Positions 28,415-37,092 of a stretch of DNA of 64,000 bases are shown here, piece after piece. Location: NCBI RefSeq assembly GCF_019048845.1, contig NZ_CP077426.1, positions 171,501 through 235,500 of the forward strand. The letters run 5' to 3'. The first letter of the stretch is position 1, and each line of letters opens with the position of its first letter. Position numbers and translations under genes: made by a program. The notes under the pieces are model-generated. The model did not search any database. It was not told where the DNA came from and saw only the letters and a list, made by a program, of their open reading frames with translations. Origin of the DNA: Vibrio mimicus (GTDB lineage: Bacteria; Pseudomonadota; Gammaproteobacteria; Enterobacterales; Vibrionaceae).

Positions 28415-30600
28415 TTAATGAACATGAAAAGCTCGATGTCCGAGTTCAGCGTTGGATATTTAAACAAGGTTGGGCAAACCTACGAGAAATCCAATGCCTA
28501 GCTATTGAGCCGATTCTTTCAGCGAAAACAGACCTTGTTATCAGTGCCTCGACAGCTGCGGGAAAAACTGAAGCATTTTTTCTTCCCGCAATCAGTGCTA
28601 TTGCTAATCAAGATGAAGGGGTTGGTATCCTTTATATCAGCCCGCTAAAAGCTTTAATAAATGATCAAGATAGACGTTTAGAAAGCCTCTCAGAACTAAT
28701 GGATTTGCCAGTCACCCCGTGGCACGGAGACAGTGCTAAAAGCCGAAAGAATAAGTTAAAAACTACACCAGCGGGAATTGTATTAATCACTCCCGAATCG
28801 CTCGAATCGTTGCTTATCCGAGATTCAGGCTGGATGAAGTCTGCATTTTCTGATTTGAAATATATCGTTATTGATGAGTTTCACGCATTTCTTGGCACTG
28901 AGCGCGGACATCACTTACTTTCTTTGCTTCATCGATTGGAGCATCTTCTTGGGTGTTTGAAGAAGCCGATTCCTAGGGTTGCTTTGAGTGCAACTCTCGG
29001 TGAATTAGATAAAGTCCCATTGTCACTTCGTCCTAATCAATCTTTGCCATGTAAAATAATAAGGGACTCGAATTCGACATCGGTACTTAAGGTGCAAGTC
29101 AAAGGGTATGTGAACCCAGCTCAGGTAGACAGTGAAACGCCAATTGACGCTGAATACAAAATCTGCCAAGACCTATTTAATTTTTGTCGAGGAGGTAACC
29201 ATTTAGTATTTGCAAATAGCCGGAAAAGAACTGAAAGCATTGCTGCAACGCTTAGCGATTTCTGTGATCAGCAATGCGTGCCGAATGAGTTCTTTCCTCA
29301 CCATGGATCGCTTGCCAAGGAATTGAGAGAAGACCTAGAGAAACGTCTTCTACAAGAGCAGTATCCTACTACAGCGGTGTGTACCATGACTCTTGAGTTG
29401 GGTATCGATATTGGAAAAGTAAACTCCGTCGTTCAGGTTACGGCCCCTCACTCAATTTCGAGCCTGCGACAGAGAATGGGACGCTCAGGAAGACGTGGTG
29501 GTCCTTCTATACTGCGAGTGTTGATTGCAGAGGATGAACTCACAAAAGATTCAAACGTTGTCGATATACTCCGCCTGGAGTTAATACAATCCCTAGCAAT
29601 GATTAGGCTACTCATCGGCAGTAAATGGTATGAGCCTGCAGATTCGTCCCTTTACCACTTTTCTACACTTCTACATCAAATACTCGCTGTTATAGCTCAG
29701 TGGGGGGGCATTCGGGCCGATCAATTATTTAACTTGCTCTGTAAAGAAGGCCCATTTCAGAAAGTTGGCGTAGATGACTTCAAAGGACTTCTAGGCCATA
29801 TGGGGAATACTAATCTAATTACTCAGCTAGGTAATGGTGAATTAGTTTTAGGCATCTTAGGTGAACGTATTACAAGTCACTATTCATTTTATGCTGTATT
29901 CAAAACGCCAGAAGAGTACAGGGTTATTAATGGGACAAAAACGCTGGGAACACTTCCTATCGACTCACTTGTGTTAGTTGGGCAGAACATTGTGTTTGGT
30001 GGGAAACGATGGAAAGTAAATGATATCGATAGTGACAAAAAAACCATTTATGTTGAACGCGCTAAAGGTGGTAAACCACCAAAATTTGGCGGCAGTGGAA
30101 TGACAATCCATGACGTCGTTCGCCAAGAAATGTTTCGCATACTCAAAGATGGTGACTACAGAATTTCAGTCGGTAATAAAAAAGTGGATTTTGCAGATGC
30201 TATTGCAAGAGAACAATTCAAGGAAAGTGTCACCTTTTTTCAACTATCAGATTTAGCACGAAAACCGCTGCTGAAAGTTGGCAACAGTACTTATTTGTTT
30301 ACATGGTTGGGAGATAAAGTAGTCAATACTATTGTAGCTCTCCTAATCATGAATGGATACGAAGCTAGCGCATATGCCGGTGTTATTGAAGTGGAAAAAA
30401 CATCCGTTGAGGGTGTTAAATCGACTTTACGTACTTTAGCTTCAAAAAAACTGCCTAGTGAGACAGAGTTAGCCCAGTCCGTACTGGAAAAACAAATCGA
30501 TAAGTTTGACGAGTTTTTGCCTGAGGATATTCTCTCTGTTGGATATGGTACAAAGGCGTTTGATATAAATGGGGCTAAAGAGTGGCTTAATATTGTTTAA
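28411..30600 (+). CDS. Lhr-like DEAD/DEAH-box helicase (BrxHI-like)
   Basis: 729-residue superfamily 2 helicase. Motif I is ASTAAGKT (residues 46-53), motif II is DEFH near 154, motif III ALSATLG, and motif VI QRMGRSGRRGG near 355. The DEFH box and the Q-rich motif VI are typical of Lhr-like enzymes that unwind DNA or DNA-RNA hybrids. The C-terminal 350 residues are a winged-helix and beta-rich Lhr-type extension. The start overlaps the ATPase stop (ATGA). The three-gene operon ends here, with about 200 bp of non-coding DNA following. Confidence 0.88.
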   Translation: MINEHEKLDVRVQRWIFKQGWANLREIQCLAIEPILSAKTDLVISASTAAGKTEAFFLPAISAIANQDEGVGILYISPLKALINDQDRRLESLSELMDLPVTPWHGDSAKSRKNKLKTTPAGIVLITPESLESLLIRDSGWMKSAFSDLKYIVIDEFHAFLGTERGHHLLSLLHRLEHLLGCLKKPIPRVALSATLGELDKVPLSLRPNQSLPCKIIRDSNSTSVLKVQVKGYVNPAQVDSETPIDAEYKICQDLFNFCRGGNHLVFANSRKRTESIAATLSDFCDQQCVPNEFFPHHGSLAKELREDLEKRLLQEQYPTTAVCTMTLELGIDIGKVNSVVQVTAPHSISSLRQRMGRSGRRGGPSILRVLIAEDELTKDSNVVDILRLELIQSLAMIRLLIGSKWYEPADSSLYHFSTLLHQILAVIAQWGGIRADQLFNLLCKEGPFQKVGVDDFKGLLGHMGNTNLITQLGNGELVLGILGERITSHYSFYAVFKTPEEYRVINGTKTLGTLPIDSLVLVGQNIVFGGKRWKVNDIDSDKKTIYVERAKGGKPPKFGGSGMTIHDVVRQEMFRILKDGDYRISVGNKKVDFADAIAREQFKESVTFFQLSDLARKPLLKVGNSTYLFTWLGDKVVNTIVALLIMNGYEASAYAGVIEVEKTSVEGVKSTLRTLASKKLPSETELAQSVLEKQIDKFDEFLPEDILSVGYGTKAFDINGAKEWLNIV

Positions 30601-30799
30601 TATCTGTACCAGACATAGGCTTCCCATACCTGATTTAATCCGTATATTGCTAATTTAAGTAGAAACTCTAACGAACTTCTGTCCACGGATGATTCAATGT
30701 ACTCTGAGCGATTGTGTGATCGACGGCTATCAAGGCTGGAACGGTTCCAGTTTGTAGCCAGACTTTATGTTGACCAATAATATCGGAGAGGAGGTCAAC

Positions 30800-31312
30800 A
30801 TGAGAAAGTTATCTTTGGGAAAATGCAGCGGCATTAAACGACCATTTAAGTTGGAAGAAATTTGGCGAATTAGGACTAGGTTAGAGCTTGAAAACGACCT
30901 AATGCAGCTTGCACTATTGAACTTAGTCATTGATAGCAAGTTAAGGGCAAGTGATTTACTAAAGCTGCATGTATATGATGTCTCTTCGCAAGGAGTAATC
31001 TATGAAAGGGATCAATGCATCCAGCAAAAAACAGGCACCGATGTACACTATGAAATTACTCCGAGAACGCAACAAAGTATTAGTCGATGGATCTACTCAG
31101 TAGACCTAGAGGCAAGTAGTTCTTTATTTCCAAGTTGTCGCCTCAAAGGTCAGCCTATCAGCTATTCATTTTATCGTACGATCATCAGGAGCTGGGTTGT
31201 AAAGCTAGAGCTGAATGCTGACAATTATGGTACTCATTCCATGCGTCGTACCAAAGCTACTCTGATCTGTGCCCGAATGAAAAACATTAGGGCTGTACTC
31301 TTGCTGGAGTAA
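30800..31312 (+). pseudogene. Tyrosine recombinase, C-terminally truncated
   Basis: 171 residues from the ATG at 30800, which has GGAGAGGAGG upstream. It is a compact phage-type integrase of the kind with only a catalytic domain: the first arginine is in KLRASDLL and the HxxR box is HSMRR. The frame ends at NIRAVLLLE, where intact relatives continue with LLGH and the tyrosine nucleophile, so the enzyme cannot cut DNA. It is a remnant of an earlier mobile element. Confidence 0.82.
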
Positions 31313-31635
31313 GAAACATTTCAATTTGTCAGGAGGTTACCCAATGGTAACCCCCCCCCCTAAGCAGGGGATCTCTGTCCTCACTAACGTAGCCTTATCA
31401 AGATTCCTTTTGAAAACAAATCTAACTGTTTGTGTTGCTCAGGTAAGCCTTACAACGAAGAAAATTACTACCCAAGTGAAGTGTAACGTTTTGTGTATGT
31501 ACAGAACGGAACAAGCATTCCTGTACACATTTATAAGCCTACGTATAAATATCCTAGGGTATTCAACCAATCTTATGATATAGATCCTTTATCAATATGG
31601 CTTTTATTCTGTTATTGGTGTTTTGTGGAGGGGAA
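31313..31635. other. Non-coding gap with a poly-C tract
   Basis: About 320 bp between the dead integrase and the HNH gene. It holds GGTTACC-CAAT-GGTAACC (about 31,334-31,351), a hairpin followed by a run of C and a CCCC/GGGG pair, possibly a terminator or the end of the older element. The one open frame here (31,326-31,583) has no start signal or family resemblance. Confidence 0.5.
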
Positions 31636-32358
31636 ATGGCTTTCAAACCAAAAGTTGCAGAAATGATTGCTTATAGAGCTGCATATATATGCAGTAATCC
31701 TGACTGTAACACTTTAACTATCGGACCAGCAATGGCTGGTCCAAAACTTAAAAATAAAAAAGGAGAGGCAGCACATATAATTGGAGAAAAAAGTGGATCG
31801 GCAAGACATAACTCTAACGCGTGTATCGATATCCACGGTGAGGAAAATGGCTTGTGGTTATGTGCTAACTGCCATACGTTGATCGATAAAAACGATGGGA
31901 TTGATTATCCAGAATCACTATTATTCCAGTGGAAGAGAGAGCACGAAGATACAATTTCTGTATTACTTAGAACTCACAAAAGTCCAATACCTCTAATATC
32001 GCGACAGAGTACAAACAGGAAGATTGCTCAAAATATCGTTGATTATATATCTAGCAAAGGAGTCTACTTTCAACCCGCTACTTTTGAAGATCCCACACAT
32101 GTCATTAGTTCTATCGACCAAGTCAGAAAACGGATTCAAAGAGAAGTTAGAGATATAGACTCAGACAAAAGGCTTAAAGAAATTTGCCGTGCAATTCAAG
32201 ATGCGAACAGAGAATTTATGAATGAGTTGTCTAGAGACACAACTTTGATTGATGCATATTTACAGGTATTAAGAGGTAGAGTCGGTATTCAACTAAAACG
32301 CTTGAGGGATGACGTGGGTTGCGATGTATCTGGACAGATTACGAAGATAATACCCTGA
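31636..32358 (+). CDS. HNH endonuclease domain protein
   Basis: 240 residues from the ATG at 31636, chosen because TGGAGGGG lies just upstream; the longer frame from 31597 starts with an unlikely hydrophobic stretch. The N-terminal 100 residues are an HNH nuclease: CSNPDC, GEAAHIIGE, NGLWLCANCHTLIDKND give the metal and zinc ligands. The C-terminal part is helical and not recognised. Such nucleases occur as restriction-type effectors on islands; the specific target is unknown. A separate gene with an HEPN-like motif follows after 62 bp. Confidence 0.82.
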   Translation: MAFKPKVAEMIAYRAAYICSNPDCNTLTIGPAMAGPKLKNKKGEAAHIIGEKSGSARHNSNACIDIHGEENGLWLCANCHTLIDKNDGIDYPESLLFQWKREHEDTISVLLRTHKSPIPLISRQSTNRKIAQNIVDYISSKGVYFQPATFEDPTHVISSIDQVRKRIQREVRDIDSDKRLKEICRAIQDANREFMNELSRDTTLIDAYLQVLRGRVGIQLKRLRDDVGCDVSGQITKIIP

Positions 32359-32420
32359 TTAAAACAATGTAAATGCCTAACTGCTATTCAAAAAAACGTT
32401 AAGCACTGTAGAGGGAGTCA

Positions 32421-33011
32421 GTGGAAAAGTTACTAAAGTTATTCGGCTACTCGAAACGAAAAAGAAGCGAGTATGCGCAGATACAGTATAAACAGCCTAT
32501 ATCTCCAGAAGAGAATACGGAAGAATTTCGTAAGCTTGTTGCAGACGGTAACCACTGGATTCGTCAGAGAACAACTGAGACAAATGAGCAGATCGGACGT
32601 TTTCTTAGCATTGTTCTTTTGCTTGAACACAAGTTAGATTTACTGCTTAATAGCTTCGATGTCGATATTGTAGACAAAACGTTCGGTGTCAAAATAGATA
32701 CATTCAAGGACTTCATAAAGGCATATAACTTTGAAAATAGTAGTGAAAGAAGGGAATATAGGAAGCTAATCCCGCCTCTACATGAAATAAGACTCGCTCG
32801 CAATAAACTGGCACACGATATACAAGTCTCTAGTTTTCCACCATCGCAATTTCCTCAAATGCATGCGTATGTTAAGAAGACATCGCCAGAAAAGCTTGAC
32901 TTACTCACCGAGTTCGAGGATGAAGAGGATAAAGCCACTCTAATATTAGTAAACTTCTGTTTTATAGCATCTATTGAAATTGCCCGTCTTCGCCTAACAA
33001 TTAAGCAGTAG
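32421..33011 (+). CDS. HEPN-like protein with an RX4H motif
   Basis: 196 residues from a GTG start preceded by GAGGGAG. It is mostly helical. The stretch EIRLARNKLAHDI gives Arg127-x4-His132, the signature of HEPN ribonucleases and of related MAE_28990/Cthe-type proteins. HEPN proteins are common RNase effectors in toxin-antitoxin and antiphage systems, but RX4H-like RNxLAH motifs also occur in non-catalytic HEPN-fold families. It may belong with the HNH gene upstream, as both are on the same strand. Confidence 0.6.
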   Translation: MEKLLKLFGYSKRKRSEYAQIQYKQPISPEENTEEFRKLVADGNHWIRQRTTETNEQIGRFLSIVLLLEHKLDLLLNSFDVDIVDKTFGVKIDTFKDFIKAYNFENSSERREYRKLIPPLHEIRLARNKLAHDIQVSSFPPSQFPQMHAYVKKTSPEKLDLLTEFEDEEDKATLILVNFCFIASIEIARLRLTIKQ

Positions 33012-33141
33012 ATATTGGAAACAACACTGCCTTAAGGTTAGATATGCATTTAACAGAAACAAGCCAACTGAACTAGATTATATTCTCTAGCTCAGTTTTC
33101 ATTCATAAGTAGCTTATTGACTATACTAATAGTGATGTTTA

Positions 33142-34491
33142 TTAGGAAGCGTTAGAAACAGATCTGTTCGCAGCTGACAATGGTTTAGAAATAGTAGCTT
33201 TTGGAATAATTGGGGCTATGTTATCAGCTTTGAGTTCGCTATTTTCAGGTGCAGTAGTGTTGATTGATTGTTGAGTGGCTTGCGCTTGTTCTCCGTTTTC
33301 ATCACCTCTATTAAGTACAATAAAAATAAAGCCTGCAGCTAAAAAGCAGATAAACCAGATAGAAATTTTCATAAAACTAGAATTTTTCTTTGCCTTGTCT
33401 AGTAAGTCCGAAAGCTCTTTTATTGTTTGTTGTGCTCTCTGTCTTATTTCTACTTTTTCATTTAAGACATCATATTGTTTGAACTCGGCTGTAACCTGTT
33501 TCTCGATATGTTTGAATGTACTGTTGTGAACATCCAGAGAGCGATGCACAATTACAGTTGTAATCAACATACCAATTGCAACGGCAATCCCATCTACCAC
33601 CTGATCAATTTTCATCACAGCACCAATTACGATTAAAGCACCAGGGATAGTTAAGGCTTTATTCTGTGCACTAGATAAAATCTCATTTATCTTAGAGGTG
33701 TAAGTTAAGTCTTTCTCATTAATTTCATGAAGAACTTTGTTTATGCTAAAACGCCTAACAAAAAGATCATGGTGTTCTTCATAACGTTTATGGAAATTCT
33801 CAATAGAGCCTAAGATTCTTTTGAATATCTCTGAATTAGAATGACAAGCAGAAATAATCTCATGAAATGCAGAGCGCATTACAGATCTTCTCTCTGAATC
33901 TTGGCTATCACCGAGAGCAATTAACTTACGCAGTTTTTCAACCAAAGAAAGTTGCCCGTTTTCGGTCGGTATTTCCTTTAGTTCACTCCACTTTAAGGTA
34001 GGTTTAAAGTCGTACTTAGTAACACCATCGTCCGTTTCGATGATATAAAATAATTTTCGAGAACCTTTTGCACATCCGTCTTGAGGCGGTTCACACTGAT
34101 CAGCTAAAGAAGCAAGTAATTGTCTGAACGAACAAAATAGCTCAAGTGCTCGCTTATTTTGCGTATCGTCAAATGAGGATTGATTTGTCTCTAAGACGTA
34201 AAAGTATGATGGTAACTTCGACGTATTTTCAACTATTGAGAATAGGTCAGCCCAACTCTTGTGAATAGGGCAGGTTCCTGACCAGCTTGCTGCACTAAGC
34301 GAGATATTTGCATAGCCTTGACGAATAGTTCTCACTTCATCAAATGAGTAACCAACATCTTTTAATGTATCTTCAACCATTTGACTAGCTGTAGCTTCTG
34401 AAGGCAATGGAACCTTCAGTTCACCATCACTAATCGATGGTGAGCTTTTCCTTAAAATACTGACAAATGATTGAAAAATTTCGCTATTCAT
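33142..34491 (-). CDS. Membrane protein paired with the NA37 gene
   Basis: 449 residues from the ATG at 34491, which overlaps the stop of the preceding gene (ATGAATAG); an earlier in-frame ATG at 34512 is possible. The first 250 residues are soluble; then come a hydrophobic stretch (about residues 283-315), a charged helical segment, and a membrane helix (about 370-390, ISIWFICFLAAGFIFIVL) and a low-complexity tail. The family is not recognised. Translational coupling suggests that it works with the NA37 protein, perhaps tethering it to the membrane. Confidence 0.72.
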   Translation of the reverse strand: MNSEIFQSFVSILRKSSPSISDGELKVPLPSEATASQMVEDTLKDVGYSFDEVRTIRQGYANISLSAASWSGTCPIHKSWADLFSIVENTSKLPSYFYVLETNQSSFDDTQNKRALELFCSFRQLLASLADQCEPPQDGCAKGSRKLFYIIETDDGVTKYDFKPTLKWSELKEIPTENGQLSLVEKLRKLIALGDSQDSERRSVMRSAFHEIISACHSNSEIFKRILGSIENFHKRYEEHHDLFVRRFSINKVLHEINEKDLTYTSKINEILSSAQNKALTIPGALIVIGAVMKIDQVVDGIAVAIGMLITTVIVHRSLDVHNSTFKHIEKQVTAEFKQYDVLNEKVEIRQRAQQTIKELSDLLDKAKKNSSFMKISIWFICFLAAGFIFIVLNRGDENGEQAQATQQSINTTAPENSELKADNIAPIIPKATISKPLSAANRSVSNAS

Positions 34492-35662
34492 CTTCGGCAT
34501 TAGCGGTTGCAAGCTTCATTAGCTCTTTTTTCTGCTCCGGATCAACAATTAACAATGTTAGTCGACCATCTTCATATTCGACTACATGACCCGAACTCGC
34601 TGGTCCAATTTGCTTTTTCAAAATCTTAGCTGAAAAGCTCTTATCTCCGGCAACCAGCTCTATTGACTGCCCTGCCTTAATACTATTCAAGGTAGGCTCG
34701 ATATGATGATTGATCTCATATCCGTTGTTGTTGATGAAAGACTCAAATGTTCCTTTCAAAGGTGAATCATTAGGAAGCAAGCCATCAACAGCATTACACA
34801 AAGTCGATAAAGATATAGGTTTTCCGCTCTTCTGAGCTACCTCCAGCAGTGTTTCAACTTTAGCTGTAGCATCCATATAGAAATCGTTAGAGAGCTGGTA
34901 TCTATCTTGGTAATCACTTACCGCATGGCGAAGATTCTTGATTGAATCGACGTTACCTGCGTTTCTCTCATCACACCCAAATGCGGTCTTAAAGAATGCG
35001 CCTGTTGATGTTCCCTTAATAAACTTTAGGTACGTATCATCAGTCGGCACATTCGGGTAGACTTCGTCAAATAATGTAAGGTCAAACAATGCTGCTTGTC
35101 TTAAGGCATCAAGGTTCAAGTGACTGCTGTCCTTTGGAACCAAGCTTTCCTCGTCGAAATCGAAACCATCTTTCTTGGTCACCCAAATGGCTAGTAATCG
35201 ACCGATATCGGTGTCTTCGTGGCCTTTATAATGCATAAACACGATATTACCGCCAGCAACTTTGTGTACACCGACTTCCTTTGCTGCTGCGACAAGCGAG
35301 TCCATGAACTTCTTCACCAGCTCTGAGAATATGATTTGTTTGCCGATGTAAGTTTTCAGGAGGTTAGGAGCAGAACCTATAGAATTATTCTCTGAAAAGT
35401 AGCTATGAAACTTGTTCTTACCCTTAAACTTTCTCTCTACTTCAGATATGAGTTTGAAGCTTACATCATCATTTTTAGGCCAAAGATCACCGATCTTAGC
35501 TTCAAGTTTGGAGCTACCAGCTTGTGTGATAAATTCCGCAGTCATAGCTGCTACAGCGACAAGATCTGGTCGCTCAACATGTTCTAGCTCAGCGCAACGA
35601 GGGCACTCTTCTAAAGTATCCTCATAGGAAAAATCACACTCAACACAACTCAGCACATTCAT
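34484..35662 (-). CDS. Nucleoid-associated protein (NA37/NdpA-like) with zinc ribbon
   Basis: 392 residues. The N-terminal CVEC ... CPRC (Cys6, 9, 20, 23) is a small zinc ribbon. The rest resembles the 37-kDa nucleoid-associated protein family: GRLLAIWVTKKDGF, LNLDALRQAALFDL, YLKFIKGTSTGAFFKTAFGC. Classical NdpA binds the nucleoid and lacks such a ribbon. Island-borne NA37 proteins are frequent in defence neighbourhoods. It is the first gene of a two-gene unit with the membrane protein. Confidence 0.78.
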   Translation of the reverse strand: MNVLSCVECDFSYEDTLEECPRCAELEHVERPDLVAVAAMTAEFITQAGSSKLEAKIGDLWPKNDDVSFKLISEVERKFKGKNKFHSYFSENNSIGSAPNLLKTYIGKQIIFSELVKKFMDSLVAAAKEVGVHKVAGGNIVFMHYKGHEDTDIGRLLAIWVTKKDGFDFDEESLVPKDSSHLNLDALRQAALFDLTLFDEVYPNVPTDDTYLKFIKGTSTGAFFKTAFGCDERNAGNVDSIKNLRHAVSDYQDRYQLSNDFYMDATAKVETLLEVAQKSGKPISLSTLCNAVDGLLPNDSPLKGTFESFINNNGYEINHHIEPTLNSIKAGQSIELVAGDKSFSAKILKKQIGPASSGHVVEYEDGRLTLLIVDPEQKKELMKLATANAEDE

Positions 35663-36126
35663 TCCTTAATAAAGCATATGCTTGACTATCTAAAATTGCA
35701 TGTCTGTATATAAACACAGTATACATTGTTTTTCATTATAATAAATAATACAGGGTGTTGAAATTTCTGGTCAAACAGAACATGTGAGAATTGTTCTGTT
35801 TTGCTTTGTAGAGTCGCAAAAGTAGGAGATAGGTCGGTGCTTCTCATCGTCAGCTTTGTTTTTTCTAACCTAAATTGACAAAGTTAGAGTAAAGCATCTA
35901 GCTTATTATTGTCCAGATGTGTACCAGTAACCGAGCCATGAAAACAAACATTAACTAACAAGTCCTTGTCAGTTGGCTGTTACTGATTATAGAAAAAATC
36001 ACCTGATTAGTGACCTGTTGAGTTAGCAGCAGATAGTTCAATGTTGGACAACTTAGGAAGCGATATGTGCTCGTGGGTATGGTTTGCTAGAGCTTCACGA
36101 TTCTTCAATCGTTGTGTTTTAAACCA
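35663..36126. other. Non-coding region between the NA37 pair and the XRE gene
   Basis: About 460 bp without a plausible gene on either strand. It should contain the promoter of the minus-strand NA37 operon near 35,670-35,760 (AT-rich, including TATAATAAATAATAC). No repeat or known RNA is seen. Confidence 0.5.
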
Positions 36127-36447
36127 TCATGATTCGTTATTGGACAAGTCATGAATAAACTTAAGTAACAAACGCCGCTTCTCTGTCGAAAGAGCCGCAA
36201 TAGCAATCGCTAATTCAGCTGATTCTGGATCTTCACAGAAAAAATAATTCAAAGGTACTTTTAACTCATCTGCAATAAGTTTAAGTGTCCTGACATCAGG
36301 AGTATGTTTCCCTTTTTCATACTGATTCATTCTTGGGCTTGCAGAACCTTCATCCATACCTATGCGAATCCCCAGTTCTTTTTGGGAAAGCTTGGCTTTT
36401 TTTCTCGCCTCTTTAAGTCGAATGGGGATAGGGTTGTCAAATGACAC
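36127..36447 (-). CDS. XRE-family transcriptional regulator
   Basis: 106 residues with a Cro/C1-type helix-turn-helix over residues about 10-65 (RLKEARKKAKLSQKELGIRIG ... MNQYEKGKHTPDVRTLKLIADEL). A short helical tail follows, perhaps for dimerisation. It is divergent from the two-gene helicase operon, and the shared region has two palindromes that are its probable operators, so it likely represses both itself and that operon. Confidence 0.88.
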   Translation of the reverse strand: MSFDNPIPIRLKEARKKAKLSQKELGIRIGMDEGSASPRMNQYEKGKHTPDVRTLKLIADELKVPLNYFFCEDPESAELAIAIAALSTEKRRLLLKFIHDLSNNES

Positions 36448-36476
36448 TGAAAATTCATTTCTATGAGCTCATGGTG

Positions 36477-36493
36477 ACTAAGATTTTCTTAGT
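36477..36493. promoter_or_regulatory. Palindromic operator 1 for the XRE regulator
   Basis: ACTAAGATTTTCTTAGT is a perfect 7-bp inverted repeat with a 3-bp spacer. Its centre is 34 bp, about three helical turns, from the centre of the similar operator 2. Confidence 0.75.
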
Positions 36494-36510
36494 TTTGCTG
36501 ATTTATGTAT

Positions 36511-36527
36511 ACTAAGCAATCCTTAGT
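36511..36527. promoter_or_regulatory. Palindromic operator 2 for the XRE regulator
   Basis: ACTAAGCAATCCTTAGT differs from a perfect inverted repeat at one position and shares ACTAAG..CTTAGT with operator 1. It lies 24 bp before the start of the plus-strand gene. Confidence 0.7.
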
Positions 36528-36550
36528 TTTGTGGTGATTAGAGCTGTTCA

Positions 36551-37087
36551 ATGAGTCATTCTCAAAAAATTAATGCATTTATGCATAACCTATTGATTGA
36601 AAATGAGATGGATAATTTTTCTTTGGTAGAAATCAAGGATGCATTACTCGATATAGAGGAGTTTGCATCAACAGGGCAAGATGCACATAAGTTTGTCTAT
36701 CGACAAGTCTGGGGGTTAGAGAAGAAAGGATGGCTTAATTCAGATGGAATTGGGCGAGAAAAAAGATACATGCAAACTGACTTATTTAAAGGGCTTAATT
36801 TGGCAAGCCGTCCAATGCCTGTAAAGGTTAACCAAGTATCAGATGCACCTAGGGCGCAACAAGATAAGTACAACATTTTAATAAATGAGCGCAATGAGTG
36901 TGAAGGTGAGCTAGAGATTATCCTTGGTGAAATCGAAGAATATCGTTCATTAAACCAACGCTTCCCAGAACTCTCTCTGCAAATTACACCCCTTCTAAAA
37001 AATGCTCGGGAGCGCTCTGCGTTATTGTTGGGCAAAATTAATGTACTGACGAATGTACTCAATTCACTGAATGAAAATGGATATTGA
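36551..37087 (+). CDS. Unknown protein preceding a helicase gene
   Basis: 178 residues. The first 80 look like a winged-helix-type domain (FSLVEIKDALLDI ... FVYRQVWGLEKKGWLNSDGIGREKRY), with the last strand ending in a basic turn. The remainder is helical and probably coiled-coil (QQDKYNILINERNECEGELEIILGEIEEY broken into shorter heptads). The gene is followed after five bases by the helicase gene and they are controlled by the same operators. No function is known; a partner or DNA-recognition role is plausible. Confidence 0.72.
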   Translation: MSHSQKINAFMHNLLIENEMDNFSLVEIKDALLDIEEFASTGQDAHKFVYRQVWGLEKKGWLNSDGIGREKRYMQTDLFKGLNLASRPMPVKVNQVSDAPRAQQDKYNILINERNECEGELEIILGEIEEYRSLNQRFPELSLQITPLLKNARERSALLLGKINVLTNVLNSLNENGY

Positions 37088-37092
37088 GCACG

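Noticed and set aside
24821..30600. A BREX locus
   Set aside because: The ATPase and helicase resemble BrxD and BrxHI, but PglX, PglZ, PglY/BrxC and PglW are all absent.
31326..31583. 85-residue open frame
   Set aside because: It crosses a poly-C tract, has no ribosome binding site with a good start and no family resemblance; probably chance.
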